This document shows positions 16,078 to 24,545 of a stretch of DNA of 64,000 bases, in pieces. Location of the stretch: positions 4,892,962-4,956,961 of the forward strand of contig NC_008278.1 of NCBI RefSeq assembly GCF_000058485.1, written 5' to 3'. The notes under the pieces are model-generated. The model worked only from the letters and a program-made list of their open reading frames with translations. It had not been told where the DNA came from and searched no databases. Position numbers and translations under genes: made by a program. Source of the stretch: Frankia alni ACN14a. Lineage in GTDB: Bacteria; Actinomycetota; Actinomycetes; Frankiales; Frankiaceae. Within the stretch, counting starts at the first letter, position 1, and each line of letters starts with the position of its first letter.

Positions 16078-17259
16078 TCAGGATCGGCTCAGCCGGCCGC
16101 GGGCGCTGCGGGTCACCGGCTCGACGAAACGGGCGGCCAGCGGGCCGATAATCGCCATGAGCAGCACATAGCAGGCGGCGAGGGGCCCCAGTTTCGGTTC
16201 GATGCCGGCCGCCACGGCCAGACCGGCGATCACGATCGAGAACTCGCCGCGCGCGACGAGGGCCGCGCCCGCCCGGAACCGGCCCATCGTCCCGATCCCG
16301 GCGGAGCGGGCCGCCCACCACCCCGTCATGACCTTTGTCACGACTCCGGCGAGCGCCAGCAGCGACCCGGCGAGCAGTGCCGGGGGAATGTCGGCGGGGG
16401 CCGTCTGCATGCCGAAGAAGACGAAGAAGACGGCCGCGAACAGGTCCCGCAACGGCCGGAGCACCTCCTGCGCCCCCTCGGCCACGGGACCGGACAGGGC
16501 GATGCCGACGAGGAACGCGCCGACGGCGGAGGACACCTGCATCCGCTGGGCGAGGCCGGCCACGAGCAGCGCCAGCCCGAGCGCCCGCAGCAGCAGGACC
16601 TCGTCGTCGCGGTCCGCCGACGGGTTGAACACCAGGCGGGTCACCTTGTCGCTGTGCCGCAGCGCGACGTAGAGGACGGCCACGAGCAGGCCGAGGGCGA
16701 TCGCCACCGTCAGCGACCCGCGGGCGAAGCTGTGGTGGGCCAGCAGCGCGGTCAGGATCGGTAGGTACACGGCCATCGCCAGGTCCTCGAGCACGAGGAC
16801 GGACAGCACGACCGGCGTCTCCCGGTTACCGAGCCGCCCGAGGTCGCCGAGGACCTTCGCGATGATCCCGGACGAGGAGATCGCCGTCACTCCGCCGAGA
16901 ACCACGGCGGCCGTCGGACCCCAGCCCAGGATGAACGCCGCCACGACGCCCGGCGTGGCGTTCAGGACGAGGTCGAGGACCCCCGCGCGGGCCTGTTTAC
17001 GCAGGCCGGACAGCAGCTCGCCGGCGGTGTACTCCAAGCCGAGGGTGAGCAGCAGCAGGACGACGCCGATCTCGGCACCGACGCCGATGAACTCCTCACT
17101 GGCACCGAGCGGCAGCAACCCGCCGTGGCCGAAGGCCAGGCCACCGACGAGATAGAGCGGAATGGGAGAGATCCCGACGCGCAGCGCCAGATGTCCGAGG
17201 ATGCCAAGGGAGAACAGAACTCCCCCGAGCTCGAGGAAGGTCGTCGCGGTGGAATGCAC
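16078..17259 (-). CDS. CPA2-family cation:proton antiporter (KhtU/KefB-like membrane subunit)
   Basis: 393 residues, about 11-12 transmembrane helices, the transport domain only (no fused TrkA-N). LLLLTLGLEYTAGELL near 70, GVTAISSSGIIAKVL near 122 and VLEDLAMAVYLPIL near 158 are CPA2 motifs. The C-terminal RGEFSIVIAGLAV motif near 343 is also typical. Expected to exchange K+ (or Na+) for H+. GTG start. The gene directly upstream (21-nt gap) encodes a TrkA-C-type regulatory subunit, as in KhtT-KhtU systems, so the pair probably forms one gated antiporter. Confidence 0.88.
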   Translation of the reverse strand: MHSTATTFLELGGVLFSLGILGHLALRVGISPIPLYLVGGLAFGHGGLLPLGASEEFIGVGAEIGVVLLLLTLGLEYTAGELLSGLRKQARAGVLDLVLNATPGVVAAFILGWGPTAAVVLGGVTAISSSGIIAKVLGDLGRLGNRETPVVLSVLVLEDLAMAVYLPILTALLAHHSFARGSLTVAIALGLLVAVLYVALRHSDKVTRLVFNPSADRDDEVLLLRALGLALLVAGLAQRMQVSSAVGAFLVGIALSGPVAEGAQEVLRPLRDLFAAVFFVFFGMQTAPADIPPALLAGSLLALAGVVTKVMTGWWAARSAGIGTMGRFRAGAALVARGEFSIVIAGLAVAAGIEPKLGPLAACYVLLMAIIGPLAARFVEPVTRSARGRLSRS

Positions 17260-17280
17260 TCGATCCGGCCAGCCCGCTCG

Positions 17281-17763
17281 TCAGCCGGAGTGGAGCAACG
17301 CGGCCACGGACGCCGTGTTCTCCGGGGTCCCGACGACGACCACGATGTCCCCGGCCTCGAACCGGAAGTCCGGCCGGGGGGAGGCGTGGACGATCTGGTC
17401 GCGGACGACGGCGACGATGGAGGCGCCCGTGCGGGTGCGGGCCTGGGTGTCTCCCAGCGGGCGGCCCGCGAAGGGCGAATCGGGCAGAATCGCGATCTGC
17501 TCGCCGACCAGCCCGGCGAACGCGCTGCTGATGTCGGCCAGCTTCTCGACGATGTGCGGCGCGCCCAGCAGCTCCGAGAGCGCGTCGCTCTCCTCCGCCG
17601 TGAGCGCGATGGAGTCCCGGGAGGAGTCGGGATCGTCGGGATCGTAGATGACCAGATCACGCCGCCCGTGATGATGGGACACGACCCCCAGCCGACGGCC
17701 GCTGCGCGTCTGGAAGTCGTGCCGCAACCCGATGCCGGGGAGCGCGGTCTCCTCGATCTCCAC
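17281..17763 (-). CDS. TrkA-C domain regulatory subunit of the antiporter (KhtT-like)
   Basis: 160 residues, soluble. The N-terminal half (MEIEETALPGIGLRHDFQTRSGRRLGVV) is the KhtT-type domain. The C-terminal ~75 residues (IAILPDSPFAGRPLGDTQART, then FEAGDIVVVVGTPENTASVAALL) form a RCK_C/TrkA-C fold that binds small regulatory ligands in relatives. GTG start preceded by GAAAGGG. First gene of a two-gene operon with the antiporter subunit. Confidence 0.88.
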   Translation of the reverse strand: MEIEETALPGIGLRHDFQTRSGRRLGVVSHHHGRRDLVIYDPDDPDSSRDSIALTAEESDALSELLGAPHIVEKLADISSAFAGLVGEQIAILPDSPFAGRPLGDTQARTRTGASIVAVVRDQIVHASPRPDFRFEAGDIVVVVGTPENTASVAALLHSG

Positions 17764-18399
17764 AACAACCCTTTCCGCGCCTTGTTGGCCCGCTCGTCCG
17801 CAGGAAGCTCCTGGTGAGCCGCCTTATGCCACCCTAACGAACGATCCGGAGACGCCCCTGGTTCGCGGCGTCGGCACCGAAACGCGAAAGCCTCGGTAAC
17901 CCGGCGACAGGTGGTCGTCACAGGATGCCCCCGTCCGGAACCGGGCAGTCGACGCGTCATCAGCGCCGATCGCGTTCTGGGCCGCGACCCGTCCGACGGG
18001 CAGGGGCATCGGGCCGGTCCCCTCCCGGCGACGTCGCGAAGCGCCGCGGCGAGAAGGCGGTCCAGGTCACGGAGCCGGTCTCGGCAACTCGGGCCACGAT
18101 TGTGGTGCCCGGCGCGTTGCTAGGGGGTGACGACGTCGATGACGCCCGGCCGACATCCGCCCGGACGCCACGACCGGAGCCGGCGCCGGCAACCGCCGCC
18201 GGCTACCACCGCAGCCAGCAACCACCGCGTCAGGGAAACCACCACCGCCGCCATCAGCCACGCCACCAGGAACTACTGCCACCAGGAACCACTACCGCCA
18301 GCAACCACCATGGAGCCGTGGGGACCTGCGCGCACCCCGTCCCGCCCGCGCACCGTCCCACCCGCCCGGTCCCACCCCGTCCAGGGAGAGTCGCCGCCC
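17764..18399. other. Divergent promoter region with low-complexity DNA
   Basis: 636 bases between two divergently transcribed units. From about 18180 to 18320 it is rich in caaccaccg-type words, which makes long but compositionally implausible open frames in both directions. No gene is supported. The right end contains AGGGAGAG, the ribosome binding site of the next gene. Confidence 0.45.
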
Positions 18400-18930
18400 G
18401 TGCTGACCCAAAGCGCTCGACTGCTGCGCAGGATCGCCCTCACCGTGCTGGGGATCGTGGTCCTCGGCGTCGGCATCGCGATGCTCGTCCTGCCCGGCCC
18501 GGGCTTCCTCGTGGTCGCCCTCGGGTTCTTCATCCTGAGCCTGGAGTACGAGTGGGCGCGCAGCCGCTTCGAGCGGGCCCGGCGCAAGGCCGCCGACCTC
18601 GCCGACCAGGCGGCCGCCAACCGGTTCTCCTCGGCGTTCACGATCCTGTTCGGGCTCGGCATGATCGCCGCGGGCATCGCCTGGATCGTCGTCGACAGCC
18701 TGCCCGCCTCCTCGCCCTGGACCGGTGGGAGTCTGATCTTCAGCGGACTCGTCGTGCTGGCGACGATGATCGTCAGCCTTTGGCAGGCCAAGCAGGCGCG
18801 GGACGCCGGTCTGCCGACCCCCGCCGAACTCCTCGAAGAGCGCGAGCAGGAGGAGCAGGCGGGCGCCGAGTCCGACGAGGAGACGCGGGAGCGCGCCGAC
18901 GAGGAGACGGGGGGCGTGCCACGGGGGTGA
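18400..18930 (+). CDS. PGPGW-family (TIGR02611-like) transmembrane protein
   Basis: 176 residues, starting MLTQSARLLRRIALTVLG. Helix 1 ends in the motif LVLPGPGFLVVALGFFILSLEYEWARSRFERA, characteristic of the PGPGW family; two further helices follow (ILFGLGMIAAGIAWIVV and GSLIFSGLVVLATMIV). The C-terminal ~45 residues are highly acidic (LLEEREQEEQ...), predicted helical and cytoplasmic. GTG at 18400 has AGGGAGAG upstream. The longer open frame is compositionally odd. Function unknown. Confidence 0.8.
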   Translation: MLTQSARLLRRIALTVLGIVVLGVGIAMLVLPGPGFLVVALGFFILSLEYEWARSRFERARRKAADLADQAAANRFSSAFTILFGLGMIAAGIAWIVVDSLPASSPWTGGSLIFSGLVVLATMIVSLWQAKQARDAGLPTPAELLEEREQEEQAGAESDEETRERADEETGGVPRG

Positions 18931-18989
18931 CGCAGGACCCGGCCAGCCGCCCCGGCTGATCCTCGCCGCCCGACCCCGGTTCGAGGGTG

Positions 18990-19388
18990 TTACTGGCCCT
19001 GGGTCTCCTGGCTCATGCCCATCACGCCCGGCTGGTCGTGGACGCACCGGTACACGGCCGCGCGGTCGGCGGTCGACGCCTTCGCGACGTCGTAGCGCAG
19101 CGGATAGGCCCTGCTGACGGCCAGGTTGTTGCGGTCCTTCGGTTCCTGGATCGCGCGGCCCACCGAGGGGCACGCGGCGCGCACGGCCTCCTTCTGCGCC
19201 GCCGTCGCCTCCGGCGTGAAGTAGACCACAGCCTCCTGCTTGGGGGGTGGCCCGCTCAGCGTCGCGTAGATCCCGAACACGATCAGGCCCACGGCGGCGA
19301 GGGCGATCGCCACCACCGCCGTGCGGCGCCGCGGATCGACCAGGTACCGCACGGCACGGGTGGTGGCGGTGGGCGACGAAGAGGCCAC
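18990..19388 (-). CDS. Single-pass membrane protein with small extracytoplasmic domain
   Basis: 132 residues: a basic N-terminus, one helix (AVVAIALAAVGLIVFGIYATL, about residues 24-44), then an outside domain beginning VVYFTPEATAAQKEAVRAACP and containing two Cys (ACPSVG and YRCVHDQ) that could form a disulfide. The fold of this part resembles the small extracellular domain of FtsX-type proteins, but this is a guess. GTG start. Convergent with the PGPGW gene and divergent from the GH15 gene. Confidence 0.65.
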   Translation of the reverse strand: MASSSPTATTRAVRYLVDPRRRTAVVAIALAAVGLIVFGIYATLSGPPPKQEAVVYFTPEATAAQKEAVRAACPSVGRAIQEPKDRNNLAVSRAYPLRYDVAKASTADRAAVYRCVHDQPGVMGMSQETQGQ

Positions 19389-19758
19389 GTCGTGAGTCCT
19401 GTCACATCGGGGAAGGAATTCTGGTCCGGATTACGGGTGGACCACCACGAAGTCCGGACCCCCAAACTAGCCGGCCGGCGCAGTCCGTAAGGTGAACGCC
19501 TTTGTGAGGCTCGGCGACCTCCGCCACGTGTGACCGCCTCCCCCGCCCGGCCCACCTGCCGGCCGGGGGCGCGCGCCCAACCCGGGCACGCGCAGCGGCA
19601 CACCGTCGACCGGCGGCGCCCGCCCACGATCGGGCCCAACGACGGGTCACCCGCGATGGGCCACATCCGATGACGCCGGCGACGGCGTTCATCCCACATC
19701 CGGCGATCATCACGTCCGATGATCGCGACCAGCGAACCATGGGAGCGAGGAACAGGTC
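19389..19758. other. Divergent promoter region upstream of the GH15 gene
   Basis: 370 bases with no gene. Near its right end lies a 24-bp inverted repeat (described separately) and two cacatccg words. GAGGAACAGG precedes the GTG of the GH15 gene. Confidence 0.45.
19703..19726. promoter_or_regulatory. 24-bp inverted repeat GCGATCATC-N6-GATGATCGC
   Basis: Perfect 9-bp arms with a 6-bp spacer, ending 32 nt before the start codon of the GH15 enzyme. Position and symmetry fit an operator for a dimeric (LacI- or GntR-like) sugar regulator. No such regulator is in the window. Confidence 0.45.
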
Positions 19759-21645
19759 GTGCCATCCCTGATCGAGGACTACGCGCTGATCGGCGACACC
19801 CACTCTGCGGCACTCGTGGCGCGCACGGGCTCGATCGACTGGCTGTGCCTGCCCCGGTTCGACTCGCCGTCCTGCTTCGCCGCGTTGCTCGGCGACGCCG
19901 ACGACGGGCACTGGCAGATCGCCCCGGTCGAGCCGGTCCTCGGCGTCAGCCGCCGCTACCGCGGCGACACCCTGGTGCTGGAGACGGACATGACCACCGC
20001 CTCCGGCACCGTGCGCATCGTCGACGCGATGTTCCCCCACGCCGGCACCCACACGGTGCTGCGCCTCGTCGAGTGTCTCGAGGGCGCCGTCCACATGCGC
20101 TCGGAAACCCGCTTCCGTTTCGACTACGGCTCGATCGTGCCGTGGGTGCGCCGCGTCGACGAGCACACCATGTCGGCCGTTGCCGGCCCGGACGCCGTCA
20201 CCCTGCGCACCACCGCCCCGATGGAGGGGCACGACATGGCCACCTACGCCGACTTCCACGTCGCGGCCGGCCAGTCGGTGCCCTTCTCCCTGACCTGGAC
20301 GCCGTCGCACCAGACGCCGCCGCCGGTCCACGACGTCCGCCGCATGATCACCCTCACCGAGGCGTGGTGGTCGGACTGGATGGCCGGCTGCACCTACGAC
20401 GGTCAGTGGCAGCCCGCCGTGCGCCGCTCCCTGATCACCCTCAAGGCCCTGACCTACGCCCCGACCGGTGGCATCGTCGCCGCCGTCACCACGTCGCTGC
20501 CGGAGCACATCGGCGGGGTGCGCAACTGGGACTACCGGTACTGCTGGCTGCGCGACGCGACCATCACCCTGCTCGCCCTGCTCGACGCCGGGTTCACCAG
20601 CGAGGCGACCGCCTGGCGGGAATGGCTGCTGCGCGCGGTCGCGGGCGACCCGTCCCGGGTACAGATCATGTACGGCGTCGGGGGGGAACGCCGCCTGCCC
20701 GAGTACGAGGTGCCCTGGCTCGCCGGCTACGAGAACTCCTCCCCCGTTCGGGTCGGCAACGCCGCCGTCGACCAGTTCCAGCTCGACGTCTACGGCGAGG
20801 TCCTCGACGCCCTGCACGTCGCCCGGGTCGCGGTCGCCAACCGGCGGCCGTCCGTGCCCGGCCTGGTCCTGCCCGGCGGGCAGGCGCTCGCCGACCAGCA
20901 CGGCGACGACTCCTGGCCGCTGCAGACCAAGCTGATGGACTTCCTGGAGACCGGCTGGCGCAAGACCGACGAGGGCATCTGGGAGGTCCGCGGGCCACGC
21001 CGGCACTTCGTCCACTCGAAGGTGATGGCCTGGGTCGCGGCCGACCGGGCCGTTCGTGGCATCGTGGAGTCCGGCCTGCCCGGTCCCGTGGAACGCTGGT
21101 CCGCGCTGCGCGACGAGATCCACACCGAGGTCTGCGCGAGAGGCTTCGACCCGGACCGCAACACCTTCACCCAGTTCTACGGCTCCCGCGAGCTCGACGC
21201 GGCGCTGCTGTACATGCCGCTGGTCGGCTTCCTGCCGGCGACCGATCCCCGGGTCGTCGGCACGGTCGCGTCGATCGAACGGGAGCTGATGGAGGACGGT
21301 TTCGTCCTGCGCTACCCGACCGCCGAGGACGGCGCGGTCGACGGGCTGCCCGCCGGCGAGGGCGCGTTCCTCGCCTGCACTTTCTGGCTCGCCGACAACT
21401 ACGCGCTGTCCGGACGGGTGCATGAGGCCCAGGAGCTGTTCGAACGCCTGCTGTCGCTGCGCAACGACGTCGGCCTGCTCGCCGAGGAGTACGACCCCCG
21501 GCTCGGGCGGATGACCGGCAACTTCCCGCAGGCGTTCAGCCACGTGCCGCTGGTCAACACGGCGCGCACGCTCACCGACGCGCTGCGCGGGGTGCCCCGC
21601 TCGCGCACCGACCGCGCGCACCCGCCGGGCCACTTCTTCGGCTGA
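19759..21645 (+). CDS. GH15 family glycoside hydrolase (trehalase / glucoamylase type)
   Basis: 628 residues. N-terminal beta-sandwich domain (MPSLIEDYALIGDTHSAALV) followed by an (alpha/alpha)6 barrel. Conserved motifs are NWDYRYCWLRDA near residue 256, VGNAAVDQFQLDVYGE near 333, the general-acid region DEGIWEVRG near 404 and EEYDPRLGRMTGNFPQAFSH near 575 with the second Glu. Actinobacterial proteins of this size and pattern are usually trehalases (trehalose to two glucose), but GH15 also contains glucoamylases and dextranases, so the substrate is inferred. No signal peptide: cytoplasmic. GTG start with upstream GAGGAACAGG. Confidence 0.88.
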   Translation: MPSLIEDYALIGDTHSAALVARTGSIDWLCLPRFDSPSCFAALLGDADDGHWQIAPVEPVLGVSRRYRGDTLVLETDMTTASGTVRIVDAMFPHAGTHTVLRLVECLEGAVHMRSETRFRFDYGSIVPWVRRVDEHTMSAVAGPDAVTLRTTAPMEGHDMATYADFHVAAGQSVPFSLTWTPSHQTPPPVHDVRRMITLTEAWWSDWMAGCTYDGQWQPAVRRSLITLKALTYAPTGGIVAAVTTSLPEHIGGVRNWDYRYCWLRDATITLLALLDAGFTSEATAWREWLLRAVAGDPSRVQIMYGVGGERRLPEYEVPWLAGYENSSPVRVGNAAVDQFQLDVYGEVLDALHVARVAVANRRPSVPGLVLPGGQALADQHGDDSWPLQTKLMDFLETGWRKTDEGIWEVRGPRRHFVHSKVMAWVAADRAVRGIVESGLPGPVERWSALRDEIHTEVCARGFDPDRNTFTQFYGSRELDAALLYMPLVGFLPATDPRVVGTVASIERELMEDGFVLRYPTAEDGAVDGLPAGEGAFLACTFWLADNYALSGRVHEAQELFERLLSLRNDVGLLAEEYDPRLGRMTGNFPQAFSHVPLVNTARTLTDALRGVPRSRTDRAHPPGHFFG

Positions 21646-21854
21646 GCCAACCCGGCGGCGGCGTGGGCGGCGCAGGCACGACCTGGCGGCGGCACGGCGG
21701 CGGCGTGGTTGGCGCAGGTCGTGCCATGCCGGGTCCACCGCACGGCCGCCGCACGGACTATCAGTTCGTCACACAGCGTGCATGCCGATACTTGTTCCGT
21801 ACTGTCGGCGTGGCGGGAGACTCCAGCCGATCGACGAGGAGCAGGGGGCGGGGC

Positions 21855-23138
21855 GTGGCAGGTCGGATCGCGGTGATCGGCGGCGGCATACTCGGACTGG
21901 CGGTGGCCCGGCGTCTTGGCCAGGTCGAACCGGGAGCGACGGTGACCGTGTTCGAGAAGGAGCCCGACGTCGCCCGGCATCAGACCGGACGCAACAGCGG
22001 CGTCGTCCACGCCGGCCTCTACTACGTACCGGGCTCGCTGAAGGCCACCCTGTGCCGGCGCGGCGTCGGCCTGCTGCGCGAGTTCTGCGACACCCACGAC
22101 ATCCGCTACGACGAGTGCGGCAAGGTCGTCGTCGCGGTCGACGACAGCGAACTGGAACGGTTGGCCGCGATCGAGAAGCGCGCGCAGGCCAACGGAGTCC
22201 CCCGGACCCGCATGCTCGACGCCACCGAGCTGCGGACGATCGAGCCGCACGCCCGGGGAGTCGCCGCCCTGCACTCCCCCACCACCGCGATCGTCGACTA
22301 TCCCGGGGTCGCGCAGGCGCTCCGCAAGGAGATCATCGCCGCGGGCGGCTCGGTGCGCACCGGTGCCGAGGTGATCGGTGTCGACGAGCGGCCGGACGGG
22401 GTGCACCTGCGCCTGACCGTCGCCGGCTCCGCCAGCGCCCGGCCCAACGGCACTCACGAGGTGGCCGCCCAGGACGGCGGGCGGGTCTCGGTCGTCTCCG
22501 AGCGCGTCGGTCCGTTCGACCTGCTGATCGCCTGCGCGGGGCTGCAGTCGGACCTGGTGGCGACCTTCACCGGCGAAGACCCGTCGCCTCAGATCGTCCC
22601 CTTCCGAGGCGACTACTGGCTGCTGCGCCCACAGCGGCGGGACCTGGTCCGCGGGCTGATCTATCCGGTGCCGGATCCGCGATACCCCTTCCTCGGCATC
22701 CACCTCACCAAACGGATTGACGGAGAGGTCCTCGTCGGGCCCAACGCGGTGCTCGCCACCGCCCGCGAGGGCTACACGGTCGGCACCGTCCAGGCCAGCG
22801 ATCTGCGTCGGACCCTCGCCTGGCCGGGCTTCCACAAGATGGCCAGGACGCACTGGAAGACCGGCGCCAAGGAGATCCTGCACACCGTCAGCAAGCGTGC
22901 GTTCGTCGCAGAAGCCCGGCGCTACGTACCCGAGCTACGGACCACCGACGTGGTGCGTGGGCCGGCAGGGGTGCGGGCCCAGGCTGTGGCCCGGGATGGC
23001 AACCTCGTCGACGACTTCGTCCTGTCGCACACCGGGCGGGTCCTCCATGTACGCAACGCGCCGTCGCCGGGTGCGACCGCATCGCTCGCGATCGCGGAGC
23101 ACATCGTCAGCAAGGTCGTTCCCGAACCGGCGAGCTGA
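21855..23138 (+). CDS. lhgO: L-2-hydroxyglutarate oxidase (LhgO family)
   Basis: FAD-dependent oxidation of L-2-hydroxyglutarate to 2-oxoglutarate, a metabolite-repair or lysine-catabolism step. 427 residues in the DAO superfamily. The N-terminal FAD loop is AVIGGGILGLAVARRL, followed by HQTGRNSGVVHAGLYYVPGSLKA near residue 44, the LhgO signature. LGIHLTKRIDGEVLVGPNA near 287 belongs to the substrate domain. A short insert around 195-215 is Gly/Ala-rich. GTG start with a purine-rich leader (gagcagggggcgggg). It reads into an EgtE-like gene 100 nt downstream. Confidence 0.87.
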   Translation: MAGRIAVIGGGILGLAVARRLGQVEPGATVTVFEKEPDVARHQTGRNSGVVHAGLYYVPGSLKATLCRRGVGLLREFCDTHDIRYDECGKVVVAVDDSELERLAAIEKRAQANGVPRTRMLDATELRTIEPHARGVAALHSPTTAIVDYPGVAQALRKEIIAAGGSVRTGAEVIGVDERPDGVHLRLTVAGSASARPNGTHEVAAQDGGRVSVVSERVGPFDLLIACAGLQSDLVATFTGEDPSPQIVPFRGDYWLLRPQRRDLVRGLIYPVPDPRYPFLGIHLTKRIDGEVLVGPNAVLATAREGYTVGTVQASDLRRTLAWPGFHKMARTHWKTGAKEILHTVSKRAFVAEARRYVPELRTTDVVRGPAGVRAQAVARDGNLVDDFVLSHTGRVLHVRNAPSPGATASLAIAEHIVSKVVPEPAS

Positions 23139-23175
23139 CGCCTGCGACTCGGCGGCACGACACGGCGACATTGCT

Positions 23176-23213
23176 GTCCGGACGCCGGGGACCCGCATCC
23201 CCGGGGTTCGGAC
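23176..23213 (+). terminator. Nested hairpin between lhgO and the EgtE-like gene
   Basis: Inner arms CCGGGGA (23185-23191) and TCCCCGG (23198-23204) around a 6-nt loop, with outer arms GTCCG (23176-23180) and CGGAC (23209-23213). It sits 38 nt after the lhgO stop and 26 nt before the next start, so it is either a terminator or a leader structure of the following gene. Confidence 0.4.
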
Positions 23214-23238
23214 GCTCGACGGATGCGATCCTGGTCCG

Positions 23239-24522
23239 GTGAGTGTGACGCCGGACCGCCAGGGTCGTGATGTTCTCGCCGACGCCGAAAAGGACCACGG
23301 TGCGGGTCTCGAGCTGGCCCGACGTTGGCGCGCCGCACGGTCGGCCTCGGCCGTGACCCACCTGGACGCGGCCGCCGCCGCCAGGCCCAGCCAGGCGACC
23401 CTCGACGTTCAGATCGCCCACCTGCAGCGCGAAGGCGAGCATGGTGCGTACGTCGCCGAGATGGAAGCGGGCGAGGCGCTGCACTCCGCGCGGGCGGCAC
23501 TCGCCGATCTCCTCGGACCCGGCCTCAGCCCTGACGATGTCACCTTTCACCATTCGGCGAGCACCGCCTTCGCCGCGCTGCTCGCCGCCTGGCCTCTGCC
23601 TCCGGGCGCCAGAATCGGAGTTCTCCCGAGCGAGTACGGCTCCAACATGTTCGTGCTCGAGGCCCGGGCGCGGCAGGCCCCACTCGAGTTGATCGATCTG
23701 CCCGTCGACCCGCAGGGTGTCATCGACCTCGACGTCCTCGACAGAATGGGGATCACCAGCCCCGGGGCTGCCCGTCCGCTCGCGCTCACCGAGCTGGATC
23801 TCGTCGTCTTTCCCCATGTCCCCAGCCAAAGCGGCATCGTGCAGCCGGCTGCCGAGATCGGTAGCCGCTGTGCCGCCGCCGGGGTACCGCTCATCCTCGA
23901 CGTCGCCCAGTCCCTCGGCCAGATCGGTGTCTCCGACATCCAAGCCAGCGCCTACGTGGGGACATCGCGCAAGTGGCTGTGCGGCCCGCGGGGCACCGGC
24001 TTCCTCGCTGTGCGGGGGGACCTGGCCGAGCGCATCAACGTCGCGGTTCCGAGTCTCTACAGCATGGGTCGGGGCAGGGACGGGCGGCCGGTTCCCCTAC
24101 CCGGCCTGGCTCGGCTCGGCATCGGTGAAGCCTCGATAGCCTCCCGGGTCGGTCTCGCGCAGGCGCTTTCCGAGCTGCTCGTCAGCGATCCCCCGCTCGT
24201 GTTCGCCCGGATCGTGTACCTCGCCTCCTGTGGGCGCCGCGTCCTGGACGGTGCCGGCGGATGGCGGGTGCGCGAGCGGCCGGACTCGCCGACCGGCATC
24301 GTCACGCTGGAACCACCACCCGGCGTGGACCTCGTGGCAGTCCATGATCGTCTCTACCGGCAGGATGCGATCCTCACCAGCGCCATCCCGGTCCAGCGGA
24401 GCCGTGATCTCGCGGGGCCGGTCCTGCGGGTGAGCGCCCACGTGTACAACGATCCGGGCGAGTTCGAGCGGCTCGCCGCAGCGCTGAGCCGCGAGGACGG
24501 CAACTCCCCGTCGCGCGCCTGA
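23239..24522 (+). CDS. Class V aminotransferase fold PLP enzyme, EgtE-like
   Basis: 427 residues. Pattern matches EgtE, the hercynylcysteine sulfoxide C-S lyase of ergothioneine synthesis: HLDAAAAARPSQATLD near residue 37, LPSEYGSNMFVLEARA near 132, PLILDVAQSLGQIG (PLP-binding Asp) near 216, and YVGTSRKWLCGPRGTGFLAVR with the Schiff-base Lys near 240. GTG start (VSVTPDRQ), the first plausible one after the hairpin. The other ergothioneine genes (egtA-D) are absent here, so the enzyme is an orphan and could act on another cysteine conjugate. Confidence 0.72.
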   Translation: MSVTPDRQGRDVLADAEKDHGAGLELARRWRAARSASAVTHLDAAAAARPSQATLDVQIAHLQREGEHGAYVAEMEAGEALHSARAALADLLGPGLSPDDVTFHHSASTAFAALLAAWPLPPGARIGVLPSEYGSNMFVLEARARQAPLELIDLPVDPQGVIDLDVLDRMGITSPGAARPLALTELDLVVFPHVPSQSGIVQPAAEIGSRCAAAGVPLILDVAQSLGQIGVSDIQASAYVGTSRKWLCGPRGTGFLAVRGDLAERINVAVPSLYSMGRGRDGRPVPLPGLARLGIGEASIASRVGLAQALSELLVSDPPLVFARIVYLASCGRRVLDGAGGWRVRERPDSPTGIVTLEPPPGVDLVAVHDRLYRQDAILTSAIPVQRSRDLAGPVLRVSAHVYNDPGEFERLAAALSREDGNSPSRA

Positions 24523-24545
24523 AACGGACATGCACGCTTCAGGCG
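24516..24545. terminator. Bidirectional terminator hairpin overlapping two stop codons
   Basis: Perfect 8-bp arms CGCCTGAA (24516-24523) and TTCAGGCG (24538-24545) flank 14 nt. They include the stop codons of the convergent EgtE-like and DUF222-HNH genes. Confidence 0.6.

Noticed and set aside
18127-18399. An N-terminal extension of the PGPGW protein (MTTSMTPGRHPPGRH...)
   Set aside because: His/Pro/Thr-rich low-complexity; a GTG with a good ribosome binding site at 18400 begins the family homology.
19402-21738. A 778-codon frame on the minus strand opposite the GH15 gene
   Set aside because: Shadow of the GH15 coding strand; composition Asp/Gly/Val-rich without motifs.
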